Positions 23,760 through 35,322 of a DNA stretch of 64,000 nt are shown here, in pieces. The stretch is from Aspidiotus rigidus. Its lineage: Eukaryota; Arthropoda; Insecta; Hemiptera; Diaspididae. The stretch is from positions 23,947,501 to 24,011,500 of the forward strand of contig JAVHKY010000003.1 of the NCBI GenBank assembly GCA_035079385.1, written 5' to 3'. The translations under genes were made by a program, and so were the position numbers. The notes below the pieces were generated by a model. It made no database searches. It was not told the DNA's origin and worked only from the letters and a program-made list of their open reading frames with translations. Every line of letters begins with the position of its first letter. The stretch's first letter is position 1.

Positions 23760-24760
23760 TAGGCGTGGTGTACTGTAAGATAAGCTAACTAGCTCATGGG
23801 GGGCTTACTCACTTCATCCGTTCGCCCTCTCTCCATTCTTGGAGGACCATCCCACATGCAGAAAATTTCACCTGCATAACAGTGCCATTCCAGGATATAT
23901 GGGCATCCTGGGGGCTTTGGGAAGACCTCAGATATGAAGACTTCCGCAACCAACGACGAAAGAGGGCCACCCATTGGTAAGCCGTTCTCTTTGAACTGGT
24001 AGAAGTTCTGACGTATGGCAATAGAGATGAGGCTGCAAAATTCGGCTATAGCGTCGCGATGAAAATTGTTTGTCTCGAGTAATTTACACAGTGTCGATCG
24101 AGAGGGCGATAGGAATGTTAGTGAAATGGTTTCTCGCATCAAAAGAGAGGAGAATTGCAGATCCTGGATAATGTTTATCAGTTAATCTTGAGGATGAACT
24201 TAGGTGAGGAAAAGTTCGAATACACTTTAAACCAATAATTAGCCAGCATTTTAGAAAGATTGAAAGTCGGATGATTATGCGATGCAACAACTGGGCGGAT
24301 AGGCAGGTCTTGCTTGTTTGACCATACAGTTGTGGAATGGCTATGTGAATCACCGAGGCGGAGGTCTGATCGCGCTTTGACGGTAAGGCGTGAGTGGATT
24401 CTTGTATAACAGTACGTACTTGCTTGTTGTATTTTTCAAGGTTGAAATTCGTGATAACAGCATTATTTTATGTATACTCGTATATGTCTTTTCTTCGTAG
24501 GTAGCTATAGGAACTGCAACAAGGGTATCATTTTTGTTAGCCTTTACAAGGACGGCATTATTGGTGCGTAGTTTTCTCCCGATATCGTAGAATAGGTTAA
24601 TATGATGAAGTTGGAGTCCAGACGATGGAAGTTGAAGGTTTGAATCATCGATTAACTGAAGAGTATTTGGACGAGAGTCGTTTTGAATGATAGTATCTAT
24701 ATCGGCGGTTATGATAGCTTTATTAGGGGTGGGGCACTCGCAGGGATGATGTAAATACGC
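23760..24760 (-). pseudogene. Penelope-like element reverse-transcriptase remnant
   Basis: Minus-strand reading from about 24600 gives 'NNAVLVKANKNDTLVAVP' (the 'TKADKGN' region of PLEs). Then come 'NFNLEKYNKQVRTVIQES' and 'ILLSFDARNHFTNIP' (motif A, normally FDVxxLFTNIP). Next are 'NFYQFKENGLPMGGPLSS' with 'LVAEVFISEVF' (motif B), and a worn motif C region 'WHCYAGEIFCMWDG' where Y-DD is lost. The endonuclease domain is not found downstream. Separate family from the 30-35 kb and 48-50 kb PLEs by wording of motif B. Several stops and frame changes; inactive. Confidence 0.85.
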
Positions 24761-25258
24761 AAATTTTGGAATTCAGGGGTAGGATTCAGGAAACTTCAAT
24801 CAAAAATACTCTTAAATTCTTCCTTGCCTCATGATTGATTTTTCTGACAGACCCCTCACACGCGGCTGTTGTGACGAGCTTAAATCTCATGGAAAGGAGG
24901 AAAAATTCGCGTGATTTTCAATATTTCTTTAATAGTATTCAGTTCCGTTTTCACGTTTGAAGCCCTAGCTTCTGATTGTTACAATTGTTTTGAGCAATCA
25001 GGCTGAAACTATACAAATACATTTTGTAGTCAAGCAAAGTCTAGTTAAAAAAACACTCACGCAGTCGCGTGAGTAGTACACGACTTTTCTTCCCACAATG
25101 CAAGAAACATTGAGAGAGTCACTCCCTCTCTTTAAATTAAATACCAATGACCTGTCAATCGTGTCAAACATTTGTAGAATAAACAATAAAACTCAGTTTA
25201 TAAATTCTATCACTACGATGTCACATCAACAGATAACAGAGTAAAGATACCTATAATC
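24761..25258. other. No recognised gene
   Basis: AT-rich spacer; minus frame 24998-25186 has no domain. Confidence 0.35.
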
Positions 25259-25259
25259 C

Positions 25260-26558
25260 AATAAGGAAACCTGAATTTTGTTATAATTTAGGCTAAGAGT
25301 CATCTAAAACCTACAAAACGTCTCCAGAAAAACCACTCCCCCTCCCCCTGTCCAAACTGCTACGAGGCTATAACAGTTGTTTCTAATAAAAAAGAGCTCT
25401 ACAATCATTTTTTCCCATACCTTATTCTTAGCATATTATTAGTCTAGTATACTGTATATTAGGATGAGTGGTTCAATTCTTTATCACTTCCGATTTCTGG
25501 CATCTCTTAAAGCTATCTCGAGCTGCTATTCCTCTCGTGCACTCATAAATTGCCTTCACGCTATCATATCACCATTTTCTATGCACACTCCACCCCAAAA
25601 TTCTTCATCTGGGAATCCAGCTACAACGAGATCCCGAAAAACTAAAAAAATCGATGTCGAAACGAAAGAAGCAACCAATCACCCAATAGTCAACCCCTCA
25701 TTCCTTCCCTCACGCTTCAACCATTCCAAACGTATTAACAAAATACCTCACTTTTCTAGCTAGAAAATTCGGTAAAAATATAAAGCACCCAAGCCCGGTT
25801 TACTCGTTAGTCTAATCTCAAATCTCACTCAAAAAAGCCAGTCCAAATTGAAAATAATCTTTCCATCTCTTTTGACACCTCAAATCAACTATGAACCACT
25901 ATTAATTATGTACCCATACATGAAAAAATGACAAATAAATCAATTATTAATTAAGAGTGAAATCAACCAGGTAGTCTCGCATCAGCACACTTGATGAAGA
26001 TTAAAAAATTGTACTTAATCATTCAAAGTCAAGGTTTTCACTAAAATCAGTCGAATAACAAATTAAGAAAAATAAAACGTGAACCCACATTTTGGTCCTC
26101 ATCCCAACGAAATTCAAGGCAAGAGGAGGTCATTTTAGCTCGGCTGCGAATAGGCCACACTCGTCTTACTCATACTTATCTTCTCACTAATCTCGCTCCA
26201 CCATCATGCCCTCACTGTCTCCAAGAAAATTTATCAGTTGATCATTTTATTTTCTCATGCCCCGTCCTGCAACCCAGTCGAACCTCCCTAAATATATCTT
26301 CCGATATCAATGCAGCATTAAACAACAACTCCGAAACCATCGACTCAACCCTAACTTATTTACGCACCACTCAATTCTACAACTTCATATAATTCACCAA
26401 CAAATTCCGTTCGATCGCCACTCAATTCCACCAATACGTACCTAATTTAACCTAATTCAAGTAATGTTCTAAAATAAGATTGTAACGCCGAGCAAATAAC
26501 CCTCGTGCAGTTTATAATGCTCGTAAAATAATAATAAAAAAAAAAAAAAAAAAAAAAC
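25260..26558 (+). pseudogene. LINE 3' end with poly-A, internally deleted
   Basis: The plus-strand stretch 26110-26290 reads 'EEVILARLRIGHTRLTHTYL' then 'APPSCPHCLQENLSVDHFIF' with 'SCPVLQP'. This is the C-terminal end of I/Jockey-type LINE ORF2 with its CPHC..H..C metal-binding motif. It runs to a 23-nt A-run (26536-26558). Upstream, 25260-25370 and 25743-25790 match the repeat copy at 27263-27412, and probably represent the element's 5' part or an adjoining repeat. No reverse-transcriptase core is present, so the element is internally deleted or a composite. The 99-codon frame 25464-25763 is not recognised. Confidence 0.7.
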
Positions 26559-26940
26559 TATCGAGTATGACTAATAATAATGAAAAATAGCTAGAAAAAT
26601 GAACAACTCGCCATTGCCACTATCCGTTCAAAAATAAATTTAACAAAACAAATAAAATTTGACAAAACAAAATTCAACGCTCTAGAGGCTGTGGGAAGCG
26701 AGATACAAGTGTACTAAATTTGAACGAAAAGGTTTCATCAGAAATAAAATCCAATGAACCCTTGGTAAAGAACGAACGAAGAATGAACCTGTCGAATGAT
26801 GAAAGGTTCTTCACAATACACGTACTGATAACGAAAGTGGTAAACGTATAGGAAAATCCGCTTCTCCTAACGTAAGCAGCTACTCGCAGCTATTCGTAAG
26901 AAGCTACTCGTAATAGTGAAAAATTTTCAACAAAAGTAAA
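26559..26940. other. No recognised gene
   Basis: AT-rich flank downstream of the LINE poly-A. Confidence 0.35.
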
Positions 26941-27245
26941 AATTTCTCGAGAACTACTCATCCGATCCTCAAAAAAAATGCAGGTGCACATCTTCAAAAA
27001 TAATACTACAATATGGCCGAGTTACAAAAAAATCCATCGGGTAGTTTCGGAGGAGTTCCGCGGACAAAAAAATACTCGAAATACTGCAAAATTTCTCAAC
27101 AAATTGAAAATTTCTCGAGAACTACTCATCCGATTTTCAAAAAAATTGCAGGTGCACATCTTCAGATATACCACTACAATATGGCCAAGTTACAAAAAAA
27201 TCCATCGGGTAGTTTCAGAGGAGTTCCGCGGACAAAAAAATCTTA
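26941..27245. repeat. 168-bp tandem dimer
   Basis: 'aatttctcgagaactactca' starts at 26941 and 27109. Both units contain 'gcaggtgcacatcttca', 'acaatatggcc' and 'gttccgcggacaaaaaaat'. The second unit is truncated and runs into a (TA)n tract. Confidence 0.85.
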
Positions 27246-27266
27246 TATATATATATATATATATAA
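27243..27266. repeat. (TA)n microsatellite
   Basis: About ten TA dinucleotides joining the 168-bp dimer to the next dispersed repeat. Confidence 0.9.
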
Positions 27267-27412
27267 GGAAACCTGAAATTTTTTTTTATGCTAGTTGTGA
27301 TCTAGGACCCCTAAAACGCCGAGAAAGTTCATTACCCACTCCCCCTGTTGACCTTGCTACGGGTGTAATACCTCACTTTTCTAGTTAGAAAAGTCGGTAA
27401 AACTAAGCGCAC
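27263..27412. repeat. Dispersed repeat shared with 25.26-25.79 kb
   Basis: 'aaggaaacctgaa', 'cactccccctg' and 'acctcacttttctag' with 'ttagaaaa' occur in the same order as at 25265, 25337 and 25744, but with about 370 bp missing between the second and third blocks. Confidence 0.7.
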
Positions 27413-30339
27413 CTGATTGCTGTAAAATTGTTACTGGTGCCACGAAATGTATAAGAGAAAACTTCGTCCACCTCGCCATTGTAGTTAAAACATTTGTTGT
27501 AGTAAAATATATTCAAGATGGCTACATTCTAGGTTTAAACCTTTTGTCAGAGTATAGCCTGAGAAAATAGGTTTCGTTGAAGTTGTTTTATGGACCTACT
27601 CAGAAGAGCAAAGTATACAGCTTTGAGACAAGAAATGTATTGTACATAATTCCCGGAAGTAGGTTAAAAGCCCCCCACCGTCCTCGTAACTCATCTTCTG
27701 GGAAGACGACGGACATTTTCTTGTAGGGTAGGTTTCTGTTAAAATTCTCCTTAATAAGGAGGTTCAGTCAGTAAGAAGATACTCTCGTGAGGAATCAATT
27801 GTCGTACCATCTTCGCATCCTCCGGAAACGTCCGAAAGGACCTCGGGACCTGAAGAGAAACTTTGAAATACCCAACCTGGGTTACCTCCAAACTCAAAGG
27901 CAAAGAAATCAGTGGTGATATCTCGCCTTTAAAGATACTTCCCAAGCATCTAAGTGGGAAAATCGATGATACGTTGATAAACTTCGTTGGCCTATATTTT
28001 GTAGCTTGTACTTTTACTCGTCTACTCTTGCCTTTCACTTTCCTCAGCTGTACCTTCTCTTCACCATCTCCATAGAGTAATACTCTTACCCGAAGGTCTT
28101 CATGATCACCTCACAACTCATTCTATCCAGGACGGTGTATCTGTTAACAGTCGAGCGTTTGCGGATACGGTTAAAACGAATACATATTGGTTTATGATGA
28201 GAAAGAATCAATAAAGTTTAACCCTCGTTTTTGAATACAATGGATAGAGGCGACCGTAGAGCATCAGTAGGCACGCTGGAACGAAAAAAAAAATATATAT
28301 ATAGATTTTTTGCGAATTCGTTTCCAGTTTTTGCAGACAAAAACACAAACTATGGTGATAAATCTATTCTTTGACATAAATTACGGGTCGAGTGCGATGC
28401 ACTGTATTTACGTATATGTAACGGAAAAGCCGGAGGGGAAAAAAATTGGGAAATAAAATCTTCGCTATTTATTTATACGCGTCGAAAAGTGCTGTACCTC
28501 GATAATAAACGTCTGATGGGAGCTTTTCACGCTCGTTGACGTGCAGAAGACGTACGATGAAAAATATCGCCTCCTGTAAAAGTGGTAGCGTGAGACGTAA
28601 TTGTAAGAAATGATAATAATTTTATAAATTACTTCGACGCCTTCATCTTCCATCTGGAAATTTACTATCTCACGCACGTCTTAAGCTGGTATTACCAATT
28701 AGTATTTATAAGCTGTTTTAGAAAGCAATACGAACCTACACGGGTACACGTGCTCGGATTTTACGAGTCAACGCCACGGGTTCTATTTTTTCCTGTTCGT
28801 AAAAATAGGTTTATTTATTCGAACGGGTACGTGTAGGCCTACGTAATTTAGGTTAGGTGATCGAAAGAGGTGCCGGAAAATTGGACAGAAATAATCTCAT
28901 CGACAGCTATCCACTGTACCAAGAATAGCAATCAATTGATTTCACTTTGAGAAATGTTGCGCAGGGTGACACTGTTTTTTCTCCACGAGCACACGTGTAT
29001 AATCGAATTCAAATATGATTTTCGTTTCGCAAAGGGGCGCCCAAAAATATCAAAAAATATTGCCATACGAGCATTCCATAAAAAAAAAAAGAAGCAGTAG
29101 TTTATCATGATGATAATAATGTTGAGGGTTGAAAGAGGATTTTGTGGCGAGCTTAAAGGGTACGGACGAGCTTATGAAAACGTGGACAAAGAGAAGCTAC
29201 AGAGGAGGCTGTGCACAAAGCTCCTGAATTCTAGTCTACTTTTAAAACCTATAGTACGTTGAAGCCGCAGTTATTATAACGTATGTTTTGAAACCGAATG
29301 AAATAAGACAACCGTACAACTGTCCCGGCTGGTAATCTTCAAATGGATTTTTGAAATTGTAGAACGTCCAAGAAAAAAAAAAAAAAACCTTTATAGCGAC
29401 TTTTTCGATTTATAGAGAACCAATTTTTTATGTGTGCGACTCTTATTGAATTACGAGTTCTCGTATGCTGATACTCATTGAATTTCACCTTAAAATAAAT
29501 AAACCGGAGAGAGCTTTAAATATTATTGTACTGCTCGGACTTCATCATACTATATAATCGAAAAGCTTTCGAGCGAGAAAACAGATAGTGAGAAATCGTC
29601 TTCCTCGAATTCTCGCAGCTGTGGAGCAGCTCAAGAAGCATCAGGTAGTTCAATTTTTTACATTTCGGATTTCATTCGTTCTATTGTCCCCATCAGCAGT
29701 CGGTATTCCAATTCCCACAAAAGTTCAATTTCAATATTTTTCATTTGATGTTGTACAATTGATATTCTACGGAACAGTGCGTTTTCTTTCGCACCGAACT
29801 CCTTTCGTGTTTGTGTGTCGTGTTAAGCGATTGAGAAAGAGTCACGAGATTCATATTTATCCCTTTCCTTATCTGAATGCTCGTGTAAGTTTCCTTCTCT
29901 TCTCTCTTTAGAATCATACGATGTGTGATTCTTATTCCCTATTCGCTGTTTTCCTCCATGTTTTGCAACAGAGGGTAAAACTGATTTTCGATCCACGAGC
30001 TTTTGGCGTGTTGAACGAATCTTCAGTACCGTACCATACGTGACTGAGTGTGTAATACGAAACGCAGATCGTGTTGCCTTCATAGATAAGTTGAGTGGAT
30101 CCTCGTGTTCATGTTGAGAGCTAACTATTGACATTTTTCAATCAAAATTTCAAGTATGACCCATGGATAACAACTTGTTTCGTGAATTTTCAACAAAAAA
30201 TTATCGCGGCGTAGAAGTGACGTTTTTTCCGCGTGGTCCATTGCTTCAATGGAGTACCAAGACTCTGCTAAAGGTTTCTGTGGCCTATTCCCCCATTTCA
30301 GGTCACTCTAGACGGGTGCTCGGTGGTTTAGTGTCGAGT
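27413..30339. other. No recognised gene
   Basis: AT-rich. A good splice-donor-like GTAAGT at 29885 follows 'IHIYPFPYLNAR' in an open frame (29588-29911) but no acceptor or family supports an exon. Minus frame 27751-28038 is not recognised. Confidence 0.4.
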
Positions 30340-30725
30340 TTCATCTGTGGGCAATTGCTTTCTTTCACTTCTGGAGAATCTGAAGAATTATATCGAGGCT
30401 TCCATGAAATATGAACGAAGATATTTCGAGTTAGCTTCCCGAAGAGATAGGCATTCCTATCGGATCTCCTTGAAGTTCGCTCTTTTTCCGAGGTTTTCAT
30501 GTCTAAATTTGAGGTTGACCTTTCTTCCTCGGGCCAATTATTCTTGAATCACGTTCTTTACTGGCACAGGTATAGACGTATTGTATGTGTGGACAGGTCC
30601 TACAGATCTCCTTAGTACGTTTCTTAAGTATCTGAATGTACAAATATTCCTCCATAAAATTTACTCTGAAGATTCTTCCATTAACTTCTTGGATCTCACT
30701 ATCTCCAATAGGGATGAGGTCCGTG
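30340..30725 (+). pseudogene. Host PLE (family A), RT part, first of three pieces
   Basis: Plus-strand reading gives 'KYERRYFELASRRDRHSYRI', the position of motif B of PLE reverse transcriptases. Then in another frame 'EVFMSKFEVDLSSSGQLFLN' and 'HVLYWHRYRRIVCVWTGP' follow, where the expected YxDDI box is changed to YRRIV, and finally 'SSINFLDLTISNRDEV'. The same order and wording are found in the minus-strand copies at 48.1-50.5 and 33.0-35.3 kb. The piece stops where a minus-strand family B PLE begins. It resumes at about 32375 and again at about 35340, so this is one element split by two insertions. Confidence 0.8.
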
Positions 30726-30737
30726 AGTTTGCAGTAT

Positions 30738-32293
30738 AATATAGAAAAGATCAAAAAGCGAGAAGGGGTTTTCCAAATGTACAAATCTACTTTATTAGTT
30801 GCTTTTACTATAGTACTTTCGGATGTTATCCCATCATCAGTTGTGTCGCAGGCCTTAACCATGAGTTTTTATAGTATAACACTGTGATCTTACTGGCTAT
30901 AACAATGCTGTGTTGTGATGGTTCACTTCTTAGGAACTTATATTCTTACAATAACATGACATTGTGTTCTTGGCTAAAATATCCTGCTGTGATTGGTTCA
31001 ATCTATTGTCCTAAATACTGCGTTTCTATTGGCTACCTGGATTCCTGCTATCTCATTGATTGGTTCTATTCTTCTTCTCTCGTCCAATCACCAGGCCGAA
31101 TAATTTTTTGCTGTCAAATGTGATTACATTGTTCAAGAGGCAGGCTTTCTCCCTCTTGGCTTTTGCAATCTCCATTTTGTTCCTAGAGTTTTCTTCTCTT
31201 TGTGTGATTCTCTACATGTATGACTTCAAATATTCCCTCTCCGTCGTGGTTTTCTTCGTTACAGTGTTTCCTAAACAGTGACTTGCCATTTTCTTTCTCC
31301 CTCGACTTTTTGTGCTCCTTTTTCCTGATCTCAAACTTTCTCCCAATCTCACCTATGTAGATGCCCTCGCACTGTTCACACTCCGCTCAAGCTTTCTTTG
31401 TCCTCTGGTTTCGTCTGGTCATTGCTGATTCTCTTCACCATGGGTTGGTTATTCTGGATACTCACATTTACATCGTAGCCATTGAATGCCTTTATCACCT
31501 TGTTTGTGTACTTTCCCATGTATGGTATCGATCCGGAGTACTTTCTCACTATCTTCATGGTTTCCTTTCTTTGTTTCCATTTTCTTCAAAACTCCATCCA
31601 CCACGCCCCTGCGGTAACCATTGGCTTCTGCGATCTGTTTTACTACCTCGATCTCTTTCCTCTTCTCTTCGTTGTTCTTGAGGACAGAAATTGTCCGATA
31701 GCAGTAGTTGTGGATTGCCGTTAACTTGTGCCTGAGGTGGTGGTAGAAGTCATTGGGGATGATGGTGTCAGTATGCGTCGGCTTCCTCTGGATTTTGTAT
31801 ATTCTATTCTATTGTTCTCCAGTGTGAGTGTAAGGTCCAAATAGTCGATGGTCTCATTGCCTTTTTCCACTGTGAATTTGGTGCTCTCATTCATCGCGTT
31901 CATTTCTGAAAGGAATAGATCCACCTGTCTATCAGTGCCTGACCACACAATGAGGATATCATATCTGTCCCAGTGTTTGATCGAGTTTCTGAACTTGCTG
32001 CCCTTCAATATCTTGTTTTCCATATCATTCATGAATATCCCCGCCAGTATTGGTGAAAGCGGTGATCCCATCACAAGTCCCCTTTCCTAACTTTAGAACC
32101 TGTTATTAAGGCAACAGTAGTTGTGGCTCAAGTCTCTTCCACTATGTTGGCGTACTTCGGCCCATCGGGGTTCCCATGATATCTGTTGTTTTTGAGCAGA
32201 ATGAGAAGTTCCTCCCTCGATATGGTACCAAACATATTTGCCACATCCAACTAATAAAGTAGATTTGTATATTTGGAGAACCCTTTTTCAATA
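30738..32293 (-). mobile_element. Penelope-like element, family B, with inverted ends
   Basis: Minus-strand PLE. From 32265 it reads 'LLDVANMFGTISREELLILL' (motif A region), then 'GSPLSPILAGIFMNDMENKI' (motif B) and 'WDRYDILIVWSGTD' (motif C; YxDD reduced to YDIL). 'NETIDYLDLTLTLENN' follows. The last part has 'MGKYTNKVIKAFNGYDVNVS' and a GIY-YIG endonuclease with 'CEQCEGIYIGEIGRK' and 'RKKEHKKSREKENGKS'. The N-terminal part is missing. About 45 bp at the right end (32246-32290: 'aataaagtagatttgtata') is repeated inverted at the left end (30757-30803). A hammerhead-like core lies near the left end. At least three frame breaks. Confidence 0.85.
30817..30840 (-). ncRNA. Hammerhead-ribozyme-like core in PLE family B
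   Basis: On the minus strand CTGATGA is followed by 13 nt (TGGGATAACATCC, able to pair GGAT with ATCC) and then GAAA. CUGANGA-stem II-GAAA is the conserved hammerhead core, and PLE terminal repeats are a known home for hammerheads. Stems I and III are not convincing by eye, so activity is unproven. Confidence 0.45.
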
Positions 32294-32374
32294 TTAGTGC
32301 TCTACTTACACTCACTCACTTATTACTCATTATGAGTTCCAATAAATCCGCAAAGGCTTTTAATATAGCCCAAA

Positions 32375-32811
32375 TATGATGGTATAAAATTGTTGACTCT
32401 CATTCCGCTAAGTCAGTCAACCTTCCAAAAAGAACGAGGTCAACTTGGACATCGACCTCATGGTCCGTAGGGAGAGTACGCGGAAATACCTTGATTCTAC
32501 TACTATTTTCCCTCGCGAAACAAGTCGAGATATTACAAAGCGTTAGATCAGACTCCCCTTTCTGGGGAAGTTTTCTTCGAAGTTGGGCCGTGTTCTTCGC
32601 CCTGCGTTCTACTACCCTACGACAGTGAAAGGGCTTTTTGTTAGGTTGAAGGATCGTGTCCCGCCGATGGATAAGAGTGGGGCCAACTGTAATGAAGTTT
32701 ATATTGGTGAGACCAATCGCGAGCTCAAAATAAGAGTGGCTGAATACAGGAAGGCTTGGGAAAAACGAAATTTGGGAGAATCGGCCTTTGCGGATCATTT
32801 TAGCACTATTA
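32375..32811 (+). pseudogene. Host PLE (family A), linker and endonuclease, second piece
   Basis: Plus-strand reading gives 'LLTLIPLSQSTFQKE', then from 32460 'MVRRESTRKYLDSTTIFPRE', 'LGKFSSKLGRVLRPAFYYP', 'VKGLFVRLKDRVPPMDKSG', and the endonuclease 'VYIGETNRELKIRVAEYRKA', ending 'NLGESAFADHF'. The 'SGVYxxxCxxC' part is shortened to 'SGANCNE', an internal deletion. The next expected residues ('LITTGHSF') are found 2.5 kb downstream at 35340, on the far side of an inserted minus-strand PLE. Confidence 0.85.
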
Positions 32812-32881
32812 CAAAGAAGACTGTACAACCCGAAGGTGTAACAAATTACATTGAACCACACTAGAAACAGCCGCTAAACGT

Positions 32882-32905
32882 TTTCGGTTCAACCACCATC
32901 GTCAG
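32882..32905 (-). ncRNA. Hammerhead-like core in inserted PLE
   Basis: Minus strand CTGACGA, 13 nt (TGGTGGTTGAACC, with GGTT pairing AACC), then GAAA, 150 bp past the endonuclease frame and next to the inverted terminal repeat. Same spacing as the family B copy at 30817-30840. Outer stems not verified. Confidence 0.45.
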
Positions 32906-33039
32906 AGCGTAAACAAAAAGCGACTGAATCCAACATCAACAAAGACAGAGGCAGTTGTCCAGAAGATCATGATTTAACCAGCCAGTCATCGAAGTTTGAA
33001 TCATTCTCATATATTAGCTCAATCAGACCCTCATCAGGA

Positions 33040-35255
33040 ATGAGCCTGTTTAAAACAGTGCAGTGAAGTCTTCGTTCTTCCGTTGCTGTATGATTTCTAT
33101 ATTTTCTAAAACCAGCCACTTAAAATATGAGTTCTCCCTATGGAGGAGGTTACCAGAGCCCTCCTTGAATTTATGGCCACTCTCAAGTAGATTATCGGCA
33201 AAAGCCGACTCACCTAAATCACCCTTTTCCCATGCTTTTTTATGCTCCTCAATTCTTATTTGGAGCTGACGCCCGTTCATCCCTGTATAAATACCCGGGC
33301 AATCGTTGCAAGCTATGCTGTATACCCCACTTCTGTCGACTAGAGGAATCGGGTCCTTCAATTTCACAAATAAGCATTTTACCGTATTAATATTATAAAA
33401 CGCCGGCCGATCCCAAGAGGACCGAGTACACGGCCCAACCTCAACGAAAACCTGCCGAAGTAAGGGAGTCTAGTCCAACGTTTTCTACTGTTGTGCAAAT
33501 CCCTAGGAAGGGAGGTGGTGGAATCGAGGTATTTTCTCGTAAGCCTCCTTCGGACCATTAAGTCTAACTTGGTTCACTCTGGCCAGGTACTTAATCGTCC
33601 CTAGTTCCTTCTGGAAAGCATCCTGACTCAAAGGAATATGAGTCAGTCGATGTATCAAGCTATTGAATGTGTAGCGATCTTGTGTGCAGTGGGACAAAAA
33701 GATGACCCGTGGATTGTTATATCGGTCGAGGTTTCTTTTCTATAAATACCAAATTCATGGAAGCCAACTCTAATAAATATGGACAAATCCAAGAAATTTA
33801 TTAGTAAGCCGCCAACTTCCAGAGTGAATTTTATGGAAGGATATCGGCCATTTAAGTAAGAAAAGAACTCACTAAGGAGTTCCACTGGGCCAGTCCACGC
33901 GCACTATATGTCGTCTAAGTACCTATGCCAGTAAAAGACGTAATTTAAAAGTACCTGGCTTGAAGAAAACAATTCTATTTCAAATCTGGACATGAATACC
34001 TCCGATATCAATGAGCCCAAAAGGGACCCAATAGAGATCCCCACTTCTTCTGGGAATTCGAAAAATTTTTTTTCCCCTCTAATTTACAAAAGTTGAGAGT
34101 CCAACAAACTCTTATAGAAAGTCGAAGAATTCCACCAATTCCTCATGAGGGACACCAGTTTTTACAAGCAATTCGCCCATATGTTGGATAGCGACAGCCT
34201 TCGGGATATGAGGAAATAATTCCACCACATCAAAGGAACACAAAGTCGTTTCCTCGAGGAGGCTTATATCCTTCAACCTCTCCGTCAGGGAACCTGAGTT
34301 TTTTACTGAATGAGGGGAGGTAAAATCTACTCGCGATTCGAACCATCTATCTATATATTCAGCTAACAAGTAGGTTGGTGACGAGATAAACGACACAACC
34401 GGCCGCATAGGTACATATTTTTTATGTACTTTGAGTAATCCATATAGGAGGGGAGGAACCGGGTTAGGCTCCAAGAGAGCTTTCTTTGTCAAAGGACTCT
34501 TGATAATCACACTACAATTATTAATGATGTTCCTCACCTCTTTGACAAAACTGGGAAAACAAAAGAGGCTATTCTCCTTAGCGCCACATTGTTCTAGCAC
34601 TTCATGAACCCCGGATACATAAGAGGACTTCTCCATGATCACTACGGCGTTACTTTTATCCGCCTTGGTAAGGATTAAGCCTCCTCCCTGACCTTCCTTT
34701 TTGAGCCTTTAATCACTTTACTACAGGCATTACTTATGCGGAGGAGGGGAGTGTTGCAAACCATTTCGGCGCACTTTTTTTGGAAATTCACTCCAGGTCC
34801 AATTTTGATTGTCAAGTCAGCTACTACATTAGCAAGGGTCTCTTGGTTCTTAAGAGGGGGGAGGCCAAATTTCAATCCTCTCTCCAACAGGTATAACTCA
34901 TCACTATCAAACTGAACTTTACTATAATTGATAATGCGTGGGTGAAATTGCTGGATGAAATTATCTCCAGGACGGTCTTTTTTCTCAGCCGTAGCCTTTG
35001 AACTCTGGAGGGAGGCAAGTTTACGAGTTTTCTTTTCTTTTAAATTTCGTTCAAAAACGCGACAATCACCATTGACGGATACTATAAATGAATCGAACTC
35101 ACCAGGGTGAAGGAGGCATGAAAGCCTGGAATGAACCAGCAGATGAAGTCGTGTTGTGACGTTAAGCTGCCCATACCACCTCCTCAGTTCCATTCTGATC
35201 CATTTGACTGTTATGTAATCTTCCAACTTTTTTGTGGTGGAGTCGCAATCCAGCC
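33040..35255 (-). pseudogene. PLE ORF: reverse transcriptase plus GIY-YIG endonuclease
   Basis: Reading from 35255: 'DSTTKKLEDYITVKWIRMEL', 'RHLLVHSRLSCLL'-type N-terminal region with a basic coiled part ('NLKEKKTRKLASLQSS'), then 'LILTKADKSNAVVIMEKSSY' and 'LLYGLLKVHKKYVPMRPVVS'. Motif A is 'CSFDVVELFPHIPKAVAI', motif B 'GISIGSLLGSLISEVFMS', motif C 'YWHRYLDDI' (both Asp kept), then 'SIKFTLEVGGLLINFLDLSI'. The endonuclease is 'SGVYSIACNDCPGIYTGM' with 'RIEEHKKAWEKGDLGESAFA'. Breaks: a frameshift near 34675, stops after 'FFDFL' and after 'LDDI', and further shifts near 33655 and 33480. Nearly full length and the best preserved catalytic core in the window, but not intact. Confidence 0.9.
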
Positions 35256-35322
35256 CTGTTTCTAGTGTGGTTCAATATAATTGGTTACACCTTCGGGTTG
35301 TACAGTCTTCTTTGTAATATGA

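Larger units (their letters stand above)
32812..35322 (-). mobile_element. Penelope-like element inserted in the host PLE, with 60-bp inverted ends
   Basis: About 60 bp at 35256-35322 ('ctagtgtggttcaatataat', 'ttacaccttcgggttgtaca', 'gtcttctttgtaat') recur inverted at 32812-32872, bounding a minus-strand PLE ORF. Host sequence is continuous across the insertion ('GESAFAD' on the left, 'TGHSFRKWSE' on the right). Diverged short direct words ('attttagcacta' and 'atttaatcacta') lie at the two junctions, as expected of a target duplication. Confidence 0.75.

Noticed and set aside
32400..32861. 153-codon minus-strand frame as a gene
   Set aside because: It is the shadow of the plus-strand PLE endonuclease segment, which has recognisable motifs.
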